DNA of 64,000 bases from contig NZ_JACYVH010000002.1 of the NCBI RefSeq assembly GCF_014842255.1, positions 172,519 through 236,518 of the forward strand, given 5' to 3'. This stretch comes from Frigoribacterium sp. CFBP 13712 (GTDB lineage: Bacteria > Actinomycetota > Actinomycetes > Actinomycetales > Microbacteriaceae). Position numbers and translations under genes: made by a program. Position 1 is the stretch's first letter, and each line of letters opens with the position of its first letter. Of the stretch, positions 26,918 through 36,067 are shown in pieces. The notes under the pieces are model-generated. The model was not told where the DNA came from. It saw only the letters and a program-made list of their open reading frames with translations, and searched no databases.

Positions 26918-27903
26918 GGTCTCGATCCGATCGTCAGGGGCACGGGGGAGGAGGCGCGGGTCGCGCCCGAAGGGGAGGTCGAGGAGGCGCGGGTCGCGTC
27001 GCCGGGGGAGGTCGAGGAGGCGCTGGTCGCGTCGCCGGAGGAGGCGCGCGCCGTCTCGTCGGGAGCCCCCAGCCGGTCGGGTCGCGAGTACACGACCATC
27101 GAGCGGCCGCGGAGGAACCCCACGATGGTCACGCCGAGCTCGGTCGCCAGGTCGACGGCGAGCGACGACGGCGCGGACACGGCGGCGAGCATCGGGATGC
27201 CGGCCATCGACGCCTTCTGGGTGAGCTCGAAGGAGGCGCGACCCGAGGCCATCAGAACGGTGCCGCTCAGGGGGAGCCGCCCCTCCTTCACGGCCCAGCC
27301 GACGACCTTGTCGACGGCGTTGTGCCGACCGACGTCTTCACGCAGCACGAGCAGCTCGCCCGTCGCGCCGTCGAAGAGGGCGGCGGCATGCAGCCCGCCG
27401 GTCTTGTCGAAGACGTCTTGGCCCTCGCGAAGCCGATCGGGGAACGTCGCCAGCAGGGCCGGGTCGAGCACGAGCGGATCGTGCAGCACCGAGTGCTGCG
27501 ACTTGGTGCGCACCGCGTCGATGGAGGCCTTGCCGCAGAGACCGCACGAGCTCGTCGTGTAGAAAGCTCGCTCGAGGCTCGGATCGGGGGCGGGCACCCC
27601 GGGGGCGAGTGCGACGTCGAGCACGTTGTAGGTGTTGAGCCCCTCGGCCGTCGCGCCGGCGCAGTACCTCGCGGCGGCGAACTCGTCACCGGTCGAGATG
27701 ACGCCCTCGGAGACCATGAAGCCGGCCGCGAGATCGAAGTCGTGGCCAGGCGTCCGCATGGTGATGGCGAGCGAGCGCCCGCCCACGCGGATCTCGAGGG
27801 GCTCTTCGACGGCGAGGGTGTCGATCGTGCGCCGGACTCCGGTCGACCCGTCGTCGTCGACGGTCAGCCGGGTCACGGGTTTCCGTGACGTTATTCGTGC
27901 CAT
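26914..27903 (-). CDS. fdhD: Formate dehydrogenase accessory sulfurtransferase FdhD
   Basis: 329 aa. Passes sulfur from a cysteine desulfurase to the Mo cofactor of formate dehydrogenase. Catalytic cysteines are in [10 protein letters not shown] near residue 120; [12 protein letters not shown] and [16 protein letters not shown] are typical. The last ~45 residues (from [10 protein letters not shown]) are not part of the family. They are an 11-residue repeat (consensus [11 protein letters not shown]) encoded by a 33-bp tandem DNA repeat. Overlaps the oxidoreductase by 4 nt; 29 nt after moeA. Confidence 0.94.
   Translation of the reverse strand: MARITSRKPVTRLTVDDDGSTGVRRTIDTLAVEEPLEIRVGGRSLAITMRTPGHDFDLAAGFMVSEGVISTGDEFAAARYCAGATAEGLNTYNVLDVALAPGVPAPDPSLERAFYTTSSCGLCGKASIDAVRTKSQHSVLHDPLVLDPALLATFPDRLREGQDVFDKTGGLHAAALFDGATGELLVLREDVGRHNAVDKVVGWAVKEGRLPLSGTVLMASGRASFELTQKASMAGIPMLAAVSAPSSLAVDLATELGVTIVGFLRGRSMVVYSRPDRLGAPDETARASSGDATSASSTSPGDATRASSTSPSGATRASSPVPLTIGSRP
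26948..27046. repeat. 33-bp tandem repeat inside fdhD
   Basis: Units at 26948-26980 and 26981-27013 and a third at 27014-27046, each beginning GAGGAGGCGC-GGTC. The core is the same as the intergenic dispersed repeat. The length, a multiple of 3, keeps the frame. Confidence 0.9.
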
Positions 27904-27932
27904 GGGTCAGGTCTACCCCCGTTCGCCGCAGA

Positions 27933-29108
27933 TCACCATGGGAGCGCCAGCGCCGGCACGGTCTCGCCGGCCCGGGCGCCGCCCTCGGGCACGATCAGCA
28001 GACCGTCGGCGTCGGCCAGACCGCGCAGCATGGCCGACGACTGCCGCACGGTCGGCAGCGCGCCGTCGACCGTGTCGCGGTACGCCTGCACGAGCACGCC
28101 CGAGCGCGGGTGCGGCACGTCGACGGCGAGGGTCACCTGCCGAGGAGGCGCGGGTCGCCGCCCGAGCAGCCCCCCGATCAGAGGCGCCCCGACCACGACG
28201 AGCCCGACGAACGCGGCCATCGGATTGCCGGGCAGGCAGAGGTGGAGTGTGCTGCCGCGCCGAGCGACGAGCAGCGGCTGCCCGGGGCGCATCGCCATCC
28301 CGTCGACGACCAGCTCGGCGCCGAGACGGTCGAGCGCCGCCCGGACGTGGTCGGTGCTGCTGTGCGCCGTGCCGCCCGTCGTGACGACGAGAGCGGCGTC
28401 GGGGCGGTCGAGGGCTGCGATCGTGGCCTCGAGATCGTCGGCGACCCGCTCGCTCGACACCTCGCCCGCCCCGAGGGACTGCAGGAGGCGCGGCACCGGC
28501 ACCGAGAAGACGTCGCGCACGCTGCCCGGTCGCGGCACACCCGACGGCACGATCTCGTCGCCGAGCACGGCGACGGCCACCAGGGGTCTCGCGACGACGG
28601 CGACGTCGTCGAGCCCGGAGACGGCCGCCACCGCCACGCGCGGGGGGGTGAGACGGGTGCCGCCGACGAAGAGCAGGTCGCCGGGTCGGGCCTCTTCGCC
28701 GGCGCGGCGGATGTGCTGCGGAGGAGCCGCCGGTTCGCCGACGGCCGTGAGCAGGCCGTCGACGATCAGCCCGGACTCCGAGCGCAGCACGCGGTCGGTG
28801 CCGACGGGGATGACGGCGCCCGTCGTGATCGGCCGGGCGGTGCCGGTGTCGAGACCAGGCTCGACGGGATCGACCGGCCCCGCGACGATCGGCGGACCGA
28901 GCCGCCAGGGCCCACCGCCGCGGACCGCCCAGCCGTCCATCGCGGAGGCGTCGAAGCCGGGCACGGACGCCAGCGCACGGATGTCTTCGGCGAGGGTGCG
29001 GTCGACCGCCTGATCGAGACCGACCCGCTCGGCGTCACCGCGGAGGGAGAGACCGGCCTCGTGCGCGGCGGTGCGAGCGGCCTGCCAGTCGGCGCGGACG
29101 AGCGTCAC
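27933..29108 (-). CDS. moeA: Molybdopterin molybdotransferase
   Basis: 391 aa. Inserts molybdate into adenylylated molybdopterin. MoeA landmarks: SAMDGWAV near residue 55, TTGAVIPVGTDRV, VAVLGDEIV, VTTGGTAHSSTDHV and LCLPGNPMAAFVG. It is somewhat divergent (TGGTA for TGGVS, HSST for GDYD). The C-terminal domain IV ends in AGETVPALAL. It overlaps the DUF6457 gene by 4 nt. A copy of the dispersed repeat is embedded at 28142-28156 (RRPAPPR). Confidence 0.92.
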   Translation of the reverse strand: MTLVRADWQAARTAAHEAGLSLRGDAERVGLDQAVDRTLAEDIRALASVPGFDASAMDGWAVRGGGPWRLGPPIVAGPVDPVEPGLDTGTARPITTGAVIPVGTDRVLRSESGLIVDGLLTAVGEPAAPPQHIRRAGEEARPGDLLFVGGTRLTPPRVAVAAVSGLDDVAVVARPLVAVAVLGDEIVPSGVPRPGSVRDVFSVPVPRLLQSLGAGEVSSERVADDLEATIAALDRPDAALVVTTGGTAHSSTDHVRAALDRLGAELVVDGMAMRPGQPLLVARRGSTLHLCLPGNPMAAFVGLVVVGAPLIGGLLGRRPAPPRQVTLAVDVPHPRSGVLVQAYRDTVDGALPTVRQSSAMLRGLADADGLLIVPEGGARAGETVPALALPW

Positions 29109-29392
29109 GCGGTCGGATCGCCCGGGTTCGGGTCGCCCGCGGTCGCCCCGGTCGCGAGCTCGGTGGCGATCGCCACGGCCCGCGCGACGTCGGCTTCGGT
29201 GCCGCCGGCCAGACCCGCGGCGTAGCCGACCAGGTACGTGGTGAGGGGTGCGGCCGGTCGGGCCACGTTGTGCGCGGCGTCTCGGGCCAGATCGAGCACG
29301 GTCGCGACGTCGATCACGGTGTCGGCGGGCAGACCCAGGGCGGTCGTCAGTCGAGCGGCCCAGTCGTCGAGTTCGGAGGGGGTGTCGGTCAT
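29105..29392 (-). CDS. DUF6457 small protein in the Mo-cofactor operon
   Basis: 95 aa from ATG 29392. Predicted all-helical (DDWAARLTTALGL, VIDVATVLDLARDAAHNVARP, TTYLVGYAAGLAGG). It matches the small DUF6457 proteins commonly found beside mobA in actinobacteria; function unknown. It lies 8 nt after mobA and overlaps moeA by 4 nt, so a helper role in cofactor maturation is a reasonable inference. The upstream frame to 30061 is antisense-like Arg-rich shadow. Confidence 0.78.
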   Translation of the reverse strand: MTDTPSELDDWAARLTTALGLPADTVIDVATVLDLARDAAHNVARPAAPLTTYLVGYAAGLAGGTEADVARAVAIATELATGATAGDPNPGDPTA

Positions 29393-29400
29393 GTGCACAC

Positions 29401-30024
29401 TCAACCAGCAGCCGGTGACATCGGGGTCGACGCGGGTCGCACGCCCAGCCGCTCGGCGTCGGCGGGCGTGTCGACGTCGGCGCAGAGCGCGTCGTCGAGC
29501 GCGACCTCGTCGAGGTCGAGTCCGTCGAGCAGTCGTCGCATCGAGAGCCCGGCCAGCGGCCCGTCGGCGAGGAGCGCGTCGAGCCGATCGTGCAGCGCGG
29601 CCGTGCGGTAGAGCGCGAGCAGCGGCTGCCGACGTCCGTCGCCGTCGAGGGCGATCAGGCCGTCGCCGGTGTCGTCCGCCCCGCTCCGCCCCTCTCGGAG
29701 GGCGCGGACGGCGGCGGAGGCGCGGGGCAGATCGCAGGCCAGCACGAGGGTCGACGGCGACGGATCGTCGACGGCGGCGAGCCCGGCGGCGAGGGCGGCC
29801 ACCGGGCCCGACCACGGTGGATCCTCGCGGGTCGATATCGCGTCGGCGGGGAGGGCGGCCCCGTCGCGGGCGCCGACGACCACCAGGGTCGCCGCACCCG
29901 ACGCGGCCTCCACGGCCTCCGACAGCAGGGTCACGCCCCGGGTCGTGAACGCCGTCTTGTCGACCCCGCCCACGCGGGAGGCGCGCCCGCCGGCGAGCAG
30001 GACGGCGTCGAAGGCGGGGAGCAT
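29401..30024 (-). CDS. mobA: Molybdenum cofactor guanylyltransferase
   Basis: 207 aa from ATG 30024. Transfers GMP to Mo-molybdopterin to make the MGD form needed by FdhF-type enzymes. Nucleotidyltransferase signature LLAGGRASRVGGVDK at residues 9-23 and LVLACDLPR with the metal-binding Asp near residue 97. First gene of the run mobA-DUF6457-moeA-fdhD-oxidoreductase. The pterin-forming moa genes are not in the window. Confidence 0.9.
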   Translation of the reverse strand: MLPAFDAVLLAGGRASRVGGVDKTAFTTRGVTLLSEAVEAASGAATLVVVGARDGAALPADAISTREDPPWSGPVAALAAGLAAVDDPSPSTLVLACDLPRASAAVRALREGRSGADDTGDGLIALDGDGRRQPLLALYRTAALHDRLDALLADGPLAGLSMRRLLDGLDLDEVALDDALCADVDTPADAERLGVRPASTPMSPAAG

Positions 30025-30217
30025 GCGACCATCCTGCGCGGTGGAGACCGGGCGCGGCCACGACGGGGCCGTGCCATCGGGCTCCGACGTCGAGCCTTCA
30101 GGACGACACGTGTCATCCTGACGGGCGAGGAGCGACGACCTGCTCCGCCAATAGTCTCGGGGCAGCGGCCGGGGGTCGTCCCGACACCGCCGGTCTGCGG
30201 CACCACGGAGGTAGAAC

Positions 30218-30928
30218 ATGAAGCGCATCCTGACGGGCCTGGCGGTCGCCACTGCAGGCGCGGCACTGCTGGCGGGCTGCACCTCGTCGCCCGTCGACCC
30301 CGACCCGTCGATGGACGCGACGACGTCGTCGTCGCCGTCGCCGGTCGCGACGGAGGTCGCGACGGCGCCGACCGCCACGCCCCCTGCGAGCCCGGCTCCG
30401 ACCGATGCGGTCGAGCCGGCATCCGCTTCGATCCCGACCGACTGCACCGACGTGGTCGACGCCGAGACCTACGCCGCCACGATGGGCGACGCGCCCCTGA
30501 ACGACCCGGTGCAGTACCAGGGCCCGATGGGTCAGGTGACCCCCACGACGCCGGCTGCCGATGCCGATCTCCGCGAGAAGGTCGACGCCGCCGGCGTGCT
30601 CCGCTGCGGATGGCGCGACCCTCGGGCCGACATCACCGGTCTGCGCGTCACCGTGTCGGTCGTCGACGCCGCGACCGCCGAGGCCTACCCGGCGTGGTTG
30701 GCGGAGTTCCGCGAGCCCAGCACGGTGTTCTGGCTCGACGGCGTCGCCTACGACTGCTCCGACGGCTACGGCGGGTCGTTCTGCCAGTACACGACGGAGG
30801 ACGAGATGTACGGCGTCGAGATGAGCGACACCGTGCTGGTCCGTGACGGCGTCGTCGTCACGGTCGTCCAGGCGAACGTGCCGACCGACGATCTGATGGG
30901 CTCGATCGTCACGCGCATCTGGGGCTGA
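30218..30928 (+). CDS. Secreted lipoprotein, hypothetical
   Basis: 236 aa. Signal peptide with lipobox LLAGC (Cys21), then a Ser/Thr/Pro-rich linker to about residue 75, then a globular domain with four Cys (CTDV, LRCGW, YDCSDG, SFCQY) likely forming disulfides outside the cell. GGAGG precedes ATG 30218; TAGTCT at 30152-30157 is a candidate -10. No family recognised. A repeat-family hairpin terminates it. Confidence 0.82.
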   Translation: MKRILTGLAVATAGAALLAGCTSSPVDPDPSMDATTSSSPSPVATEVATAPTATPPASPAPTDAVEPASASIPTDCTDVVDAETYAATMGDAPLNDPVQYQGPMGQVTPTTPAADADLREKVDAAGVLRCGWRDPRADITGLRVTVSVVDAATAEAYPAWLAEFREPSTVFWLDGVAYDCSDGYGGSFCQYTTEDEMYGVEMSDTVLVRDGVVVTVVQANVPTDDLMGSIVTRIWG

Positions 30929-30942
30929 GAGCGGGCGGACAG

Positions 30943-30985
30943 GCAGGAGGCGCGGTGCCGGATCGACCGGCACCGCGCCTCCTGC
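30943..30985. terminator. 19-bp perfect hairpin of the dispersed repeat family
   Basis: Arms 30943-30961 (GCAGGAGGCGCGGTGCCGG) and 30967-30985 pair perfectly with a 5-nt loop (ATCGA). It lies between the convergent lipoprotein and msr genes. Confidence 0.88.
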
Positions 30986-30995
30986 AGGTCACGGG

Positions 30996-31979
30996 TCAGC
31001 CCGCGGCGACCGCCTGGTCGCGCTTCGGCAGCACCCAGCCCGGACGGATGAAGTGGCAGGTGTAGCCGAACGGGTCCTTCTCGAGGTAGTCCTGGTGCTC
31101 TTCCTCGGCCTCCCAGAAGTCGCCGGCCGGGGCGACCTCGGTGACGACCTTGCCGGGCCAGATGCCCGAGGCGTCGACGTCGGCGATGGTGTCGAGGGCC
31201 GTGGCGCGCTGCTCGTCGGTCGTGAAGAAGATCGCCGAACGGTAGCTGTCGCCCACGTCGTTGCCCTGACGGTCCTTCGTCGACGGGTCGTGGATCTGGA
31301 AGAAGAACTCGAGGATCTCGCGGTACGAGGTCAGACCCGGGTCGAAGACGATCTCGACGGCCTCGGCGTGACCGGCGTGGTTGCGGTACGTCGCGTTCTT
31401 CACGCTGCCGCCCGAGTAGCCGACGCGGGTCGACACGATGCCGGGCCGACGGCGGAGCAGCTGCTGGGCGCCCCAGAAGCAGCCGCCGGCGAGGATCGCC
31501 GTCTCGGTGGTGCCGCTGGGCGCGGGAGTGGATTCGGGGGAGAAGAGCGTCATGTAGGCACCGTATCCTTCGGTTTCGAGAGAGCTGTATGGGACGAAGC
31601 GGAGAGCCGCCGAGTTGATGCAGTAGCGGAGGCCGCCGGTCGCCGTGGGGCCGTCGGCGAAGACGTGACCGAGGTGGCTGTCGCCCGCTGCCGACCGTAC
31701 CTCGGTGCGCCGCAGGAAGAACATCCCCTCGCGCTTCTCGACGACGTTCTCGGCGTCGATCGGGCGGGTGAAGCTCGGCCAGCCGCTCCGGCTGTCGAAC
31801 TTGTCGACCGAGGCGAAGAGGGGTTCGCCCGAGACGAGATCGACGTAGATGCCCGCGTCGGTGGAGTCCCAGAACTCGTTGCGGAACGCGGGCTCGGTGC
31901 CGCCGTCCTGCGTGACGCGACGCTGCGTCGGGGTGAGCCGGGCGAGGGCGTCGGGGTCTTTCCGGTAGTCGTTCGACAT
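30996..31979 (-). CDS. Fused peptide methionine sulfoxide reductase MsrB-MsrA
   Basis: 327 aa from ATG 31979; AGGAGG lies 4 nt upstream, so the second ATG is preferred to 31982. Residues 1-140 are MsrB ([20 protein letters not shown], catalytic Cys in [11 protein letters not shown]), without the zinc CxxC pairs. Residues ~165-327 are MsrA with GCFWGAQ and [12 protein letters not shown]. It reduces both methionine-sulfoxide epimers in proteins. The B-A domain order is less usual than A-B. The longer frame upstream of 31982 is antisense to the ABC-F gene. Confidence 0.93.
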   Translation of the reverse strand: MSNDYRKDPDALARLTPTQRRVTQDGGTEPAFRNEFWDSTDAGIYVDLVSGEPLFASVDKFDSRSGWPSFTRPIDAENVVEKREGMFFLRRTEVRSAAGDSHLGHVFADGPTATGGLRYCINSAALRFVPYSSLETEGYGAYMTLFSPESTPAPSGTTETAILAGGCFWGAQQLLRRRPGIVSTRVGYSGGSVKNATYRNHAGHAEAVEIVFDPGLTSYREILEFFFQIHDPSTKDRQGNDVGDSYRSAIFFTTDEQRATALDTIADVDASGIWPGKVVTEVAPAGDFWEAEEEHQDYLEKDPFGYTCHFIRPGWVLPKRDQAVAAG

Positions 31980-32090
31980 CATGCCTCCTGTTCGGAGCCG
32001 TCCCTCCACAGGTGAGGTGGGCGTGACTCCAGAGGGGTCAACACCGGTCGGGGCGCGGGTGTTCCGACGGCGGCTGCGAGACTGGTGGGC

Positions 32091-33716
<1,626 letters not shown>

Positions 33717-33744
33717 GGGCCACGCGACCCGCGGCGGGCTCGGC

Positions 33745-33975
33745 TCAGCTGTAGGTGTCCTCGATGAACCGGAAGTCGATGCGCTGCACACCGTCGTCGT
33801 CGACCCGGGAGTCCTCCCGGCTGTAGTTCGCCAGCACCTCGGTGTCGGTCTGCGGCAGCGAGAGGGTGTCCTGGATCGATCCGTCGACCACGTCGATCTC
33901 GTGCTCCTGACCGTCGAAGGGTCCGCCCTGCAGGACGGCGATGATTTGGTTCTCGTGATGCGCTGCGGGGGTCAT
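33745..33975 (-). CDS. Small acidic hypothetical protein
   Basis: 76 aa, acidic, predicted beta-rich. It begins AHHENQIIAVLQGGPFDGQEHEIDV; the GGPFDGQ motif occurs in small actinobacterial proteins of unknown function. Ends 28 nt from the convergent ABC-F stop. It is likely a real gene because composition and acidic bias differ from the Arg-rich shadow frames here. Confidence 0.6.
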   Translation of the reverse strand: MTPAAHHENQIIAVLQGGPFDGQEHEIDVVDGSIQDTLSLPQTDTEVLANYSREDSRVDDDGVQRIDFRFIEDTYS

Positions 33976-33992
33976 CCCCCGATGCTACGTAC

Positions 33993-34165
33993 CCGCCCGG
34001 CGTGCCGCTCGGGCCTCCGCTGCTGCTTCGGCGGGTTCCCGTCACTGGCGGCGGGTCAGCGCTGAGCCGCCCGGCGTGCCGCTCGAGCCTTCGCTACTGC
34101 TTCGGCGGGTTCCCGTCATCGACGGCGGGCCGGCGCTGACCCGCCGCGGAGGACGGGAACCCGCC
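33993..34165. repeat. 74-bp tandem duplication followed by a 14-bp inverted repeat
   Basis: The segment starting CCGCCCGGCGTGCCGCTCG occurs at 33993 and again 74 bp later at 34067, about 85% identical. GGCGGGTTCCCGTC (34104-34117) of the second copy pairs exactly with 34152-34165. It lies in a 211-nt gap between two minus-strand genes and may terminate the gene ending at 34187. Confidence 0.8.
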
Positions 34166-34186
34166 GCAGCACCGGGAGAGACCGGC

Positions 34187-34480
34187 TCAGAGCACGATCA
34201 GGGCCAGCAGCTCGGCGATGGTGACGACAGGGATGAGCGCGAGCAGCACGGCGAGCGCGGTGACGCGCGGGCGCCGCGGCCTCACGGTGACGCGGACGAC
34301 CAGCATGGCCACGTAGAGCGCGACGACGACGGCGGCCACCACGTCGGACGTCGCATGATCCTGGAAGAGCAGGACGGCGACGCTGATGCCGGCGAGCACG
34401 AGCCCGATCACGAGCCACTCGGTGCCGGTCGAGGTGCGGAGCGCGGGCTGGTCGCGCATCCGCGTCGGATCGTTCGTCAC
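34187..34480 (-). CDS. Small membrane protein, hypothetical
   Basis: 97 aa from GTG 34480, with AGGAG 5 nt upstream. Three hydrophobic helices (WLVIGLVLAGISVAVLLF, VVAAVVVALYVAMLVVRV, ALAVLLALIPVVTIAELLAL) after a short polar N-terminus. No family recognised. Divergent from the SDR gene, 78 nt apart. Confidence 0.7.
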   Translation of the reverse strand: MTNDPTRMRDQPALRTSTGTEWLVIGLVLAGISVAVLLFQDHATSDVVAAVVVALYVAMLVVRVTVRPRRPRVTALAVLLALIPVVTIAELLALIVL

Positions 34481-34546
34481 GGGACTCCTCTCGGCGGCGA
34501 CGGCAGGGCGGGTGATGACCCGCGCCTCCATGGTGTCACCCCGGCG

Positions 34547-34561
34547 TAGGCTCCGGCCATG
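34547..34561 (+). promoter_or_regulatory. SDR gene -10 box and leaderless ATG
   Basis: TAGGCT at 34547-34552, 6 nt, ATG 34559. A shortened copy of the dispersed repeat lies just upstream (GACCCGCGCCTCC, 34517-34529). Confidence 0.65.
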
Positions 34562-35254
34562 ACCGATCTGAACGACGCCGTCGTGCTCGTCCTCGGCGCC
34601 TCCGGCGGGCTCGGCTCGCGGATCGCCGCCATGCTGGAGGACGAGGGAGCGCGCGTGGTTCGCGCCGCACGCCGCCCCGACTCGCTGTCGGGCCCGGACG
34701 CCTACCTCGCCGATCTCCGCACCGAGCAGGGCGCCGCGTCGCTGGTCGCCGCCGCGCTCCAGGCGCACGGTCGTCTCGACGGCGTCGTCGTCGCAGCCGG
34801 CGTCGTCGCCTTCGGGCCGGCCGACGAGGTGTCCGACGACACGCTCGCCGAGCTCGTGGAGACCAACATGCTCGGCCCGATTCGAGCGCTGCGCGACGCG
34901 TCGCAGGCGCTCGCCGAGTCGGCCGCCGCCGGGCGCGAGCCCTTCGTCGTCACGATCAGCGGCGTGGTCAGCGAGTCGCCGACGGCCGGCATGGCCGCGT
35001 ACTCCGCCTCGAAGTCGGGGCTGGCGGCGTTCGTCTCCGCCGCCTCCCGCGAGTACCGCCGCCGGGGCGTCCGCGTGCTCGATGCGCGACCCGGTCACAC
35101 CGACACAGGGCTCGCGACCCGCGCCGTCGAGGGCACCGCGCCCGCCTTCGGCGCGGCGCTCGACCCCGACGACGTCGCCGCGCGCATCGTCCGTGCCATC
35201 GTCGACGGCGAGAAGGACCTCCCCAGCTCGGCGTTCACGCCCGCCCGCGACTGA
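34559..35254 (+). CDS. Short-chain dehydrogenase/reductase
   Basis: 231 aa, classical SDR. Cofactor-binding LGASGGLGSRI at residues 13-22, VVAAGVV in place of NNAG, VTISGV (Ser), and YSASKSG with the catalytic Tyr and Lys. ARPGHTDTGLA follows. The acidic loop expected for NAD preference is replaced by ARRPDS, so NADP is likely. Substrate unknown. A hairpin follows the gene. Confidence 0.9.
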   Translation: MTDLNDAVVLVLGASGGLGSRIAAMLEDEGARVVRAARRPDSLSGPDAYLADLRTEQGAASLVAAALQAHGRLDGVVVAAGVVAFGPADEVSDDTLAELVETNMLGPIRALRDASQALAESAAAGREPFVVTISGVVSESPTAGMAAYSASKSGLAAFVSAASREYRRRGVRVLDARPGHTDTGLATRAVEGTAPAFGAALDPDDVAARIVRAIVDGEKDLPSSAFTPARD

Positions 35255-35290
35255 CCTGGCCGCACGGCGCCACGCCGCACCGCGCCGTGA

Positions 35291-35322
35291 GCATCGCACC
35301 TCGGCGTGACGCGGTGCGATGC
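35291..35322. terminator. Hairpin between SDR and marR genes
   Basis: GCATCGCACC (35291-35300) pairs perfectly with GGTGCGATGC (35313-35322) across a 12-nt loop, between two convergent genes. Confidence 0.7.
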
Positions 35323-35378
35323 GATGCACGCAACGCGGTGCCGAAGCGCCGCGCACCCGGGAGACGCGCCTGAGCGCC

Positions 35379-35870
35379 TCAGGCGAACTCGGCCCCGAGC
35401 ACGCGCAGCAGCTCGGCGAGCTCGGCCTGCTGATGCGCCGAGAGGGAGTCCAGCGGGGCCCGCTCGACCTGGACCAGCAGGCTCATCGCCGCGTCGACGC
35501 GCTCGACGCCGGCGGGTGTGATGCGGATCAGCGCGGCGCGGCCGTCGCGCGGGTCGGAGTGCCGCTCGACGAGCTCTCGCTCCATCAGGCGGTCGAGCCG
35601 GTTCGTCATCGTGCCGCTCGTGACCATCGTCGCCGCGACGAGGTCCTTCGGCGACAGCTGGAACGGATCGCCCGCTCGTCGCAGCGTGGACAGCACGTCG
35701 AACTCCCAGATCTCGAGGTCGGCGTGCCGGAACGCCTCGGCGCGCAGACGGTCGAGTCGCCGCGAGATGCGCCGCAGCCGCGAGAACACGTCGAGCGGGG
35801 CGAAGTCGATGTCGGGTCGCACCCGCGCCCACGCGTCGATGATCAGGTCGACTTCGTCGCTGGTGGTCAC
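35379..35870 (-). CDS. MarR family transcriptional regulator
   Basis: 163 aa from GTG 35870. Winged helix with LSPKDLVAATMVTSGTMTNRLDRLMERELVERHSDPRDGRAALIRITPAG, the full MarR recognition helix and wing. Helical dimerisation ends flank it. Its target is not evident; the SDR gene is a neighbour but convergent. No Shine-Dalgarno is obvious. Confidence 0.9.
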   Translation of the reverse strand: MTTSDEVDLIIDAWARVRPDIDFAPLDVFSRLRRISRRLDRLRAEAFRHADLEIWEFDVLSTLRRAGDPFQLSPKDLVAATMVTSGTMTNRLDRLMERELVERHSDPRDGRAALIRITPAGVERVDAAMSLLVQVERAPLDSLSAHQQAELAELLRVLGAEFA

Positions 35871-36005
35871 AACTGGTCCAATCGAGTCTCAGGGTCTCTC
35901 GATCATGCCCCACGCACGCCGGGGACGCTGTCAGCCACGGGGCGGGCGACCCGGGCTCTCGCGAAGCGGACGACGACCGCCCGAGAGGGTCGCCGCCGGG
36001 AGCGA

Positions 36006-36049
36006 CCGAGGAGGCGCGGTGCACGCGATCGCGCACCGCGCCTCCTCGG
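36006..36049. terminator. 17-bp perfect hairpin of the dispersed repeat family
   Basis: CCGAGGAGGCGCGGTGC (36006-36022) pairs with 36033-36049 across a 10-nt loop containing GCGATCGC. It lies 18 nt beyond the GH53 stop and is its probable terminator. Confidence 0.85.
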
Positions 36050-36067
36050 GGCCGTCGGCGGCCGACG

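Noticed and set aside
23852-27562. Plus-strand open frame of 1236 codons across MBL, fdhF and fdhD
   Set aside because: Antisense or out of frame to three well-supported genes, with no recognisable domain and biased composition.
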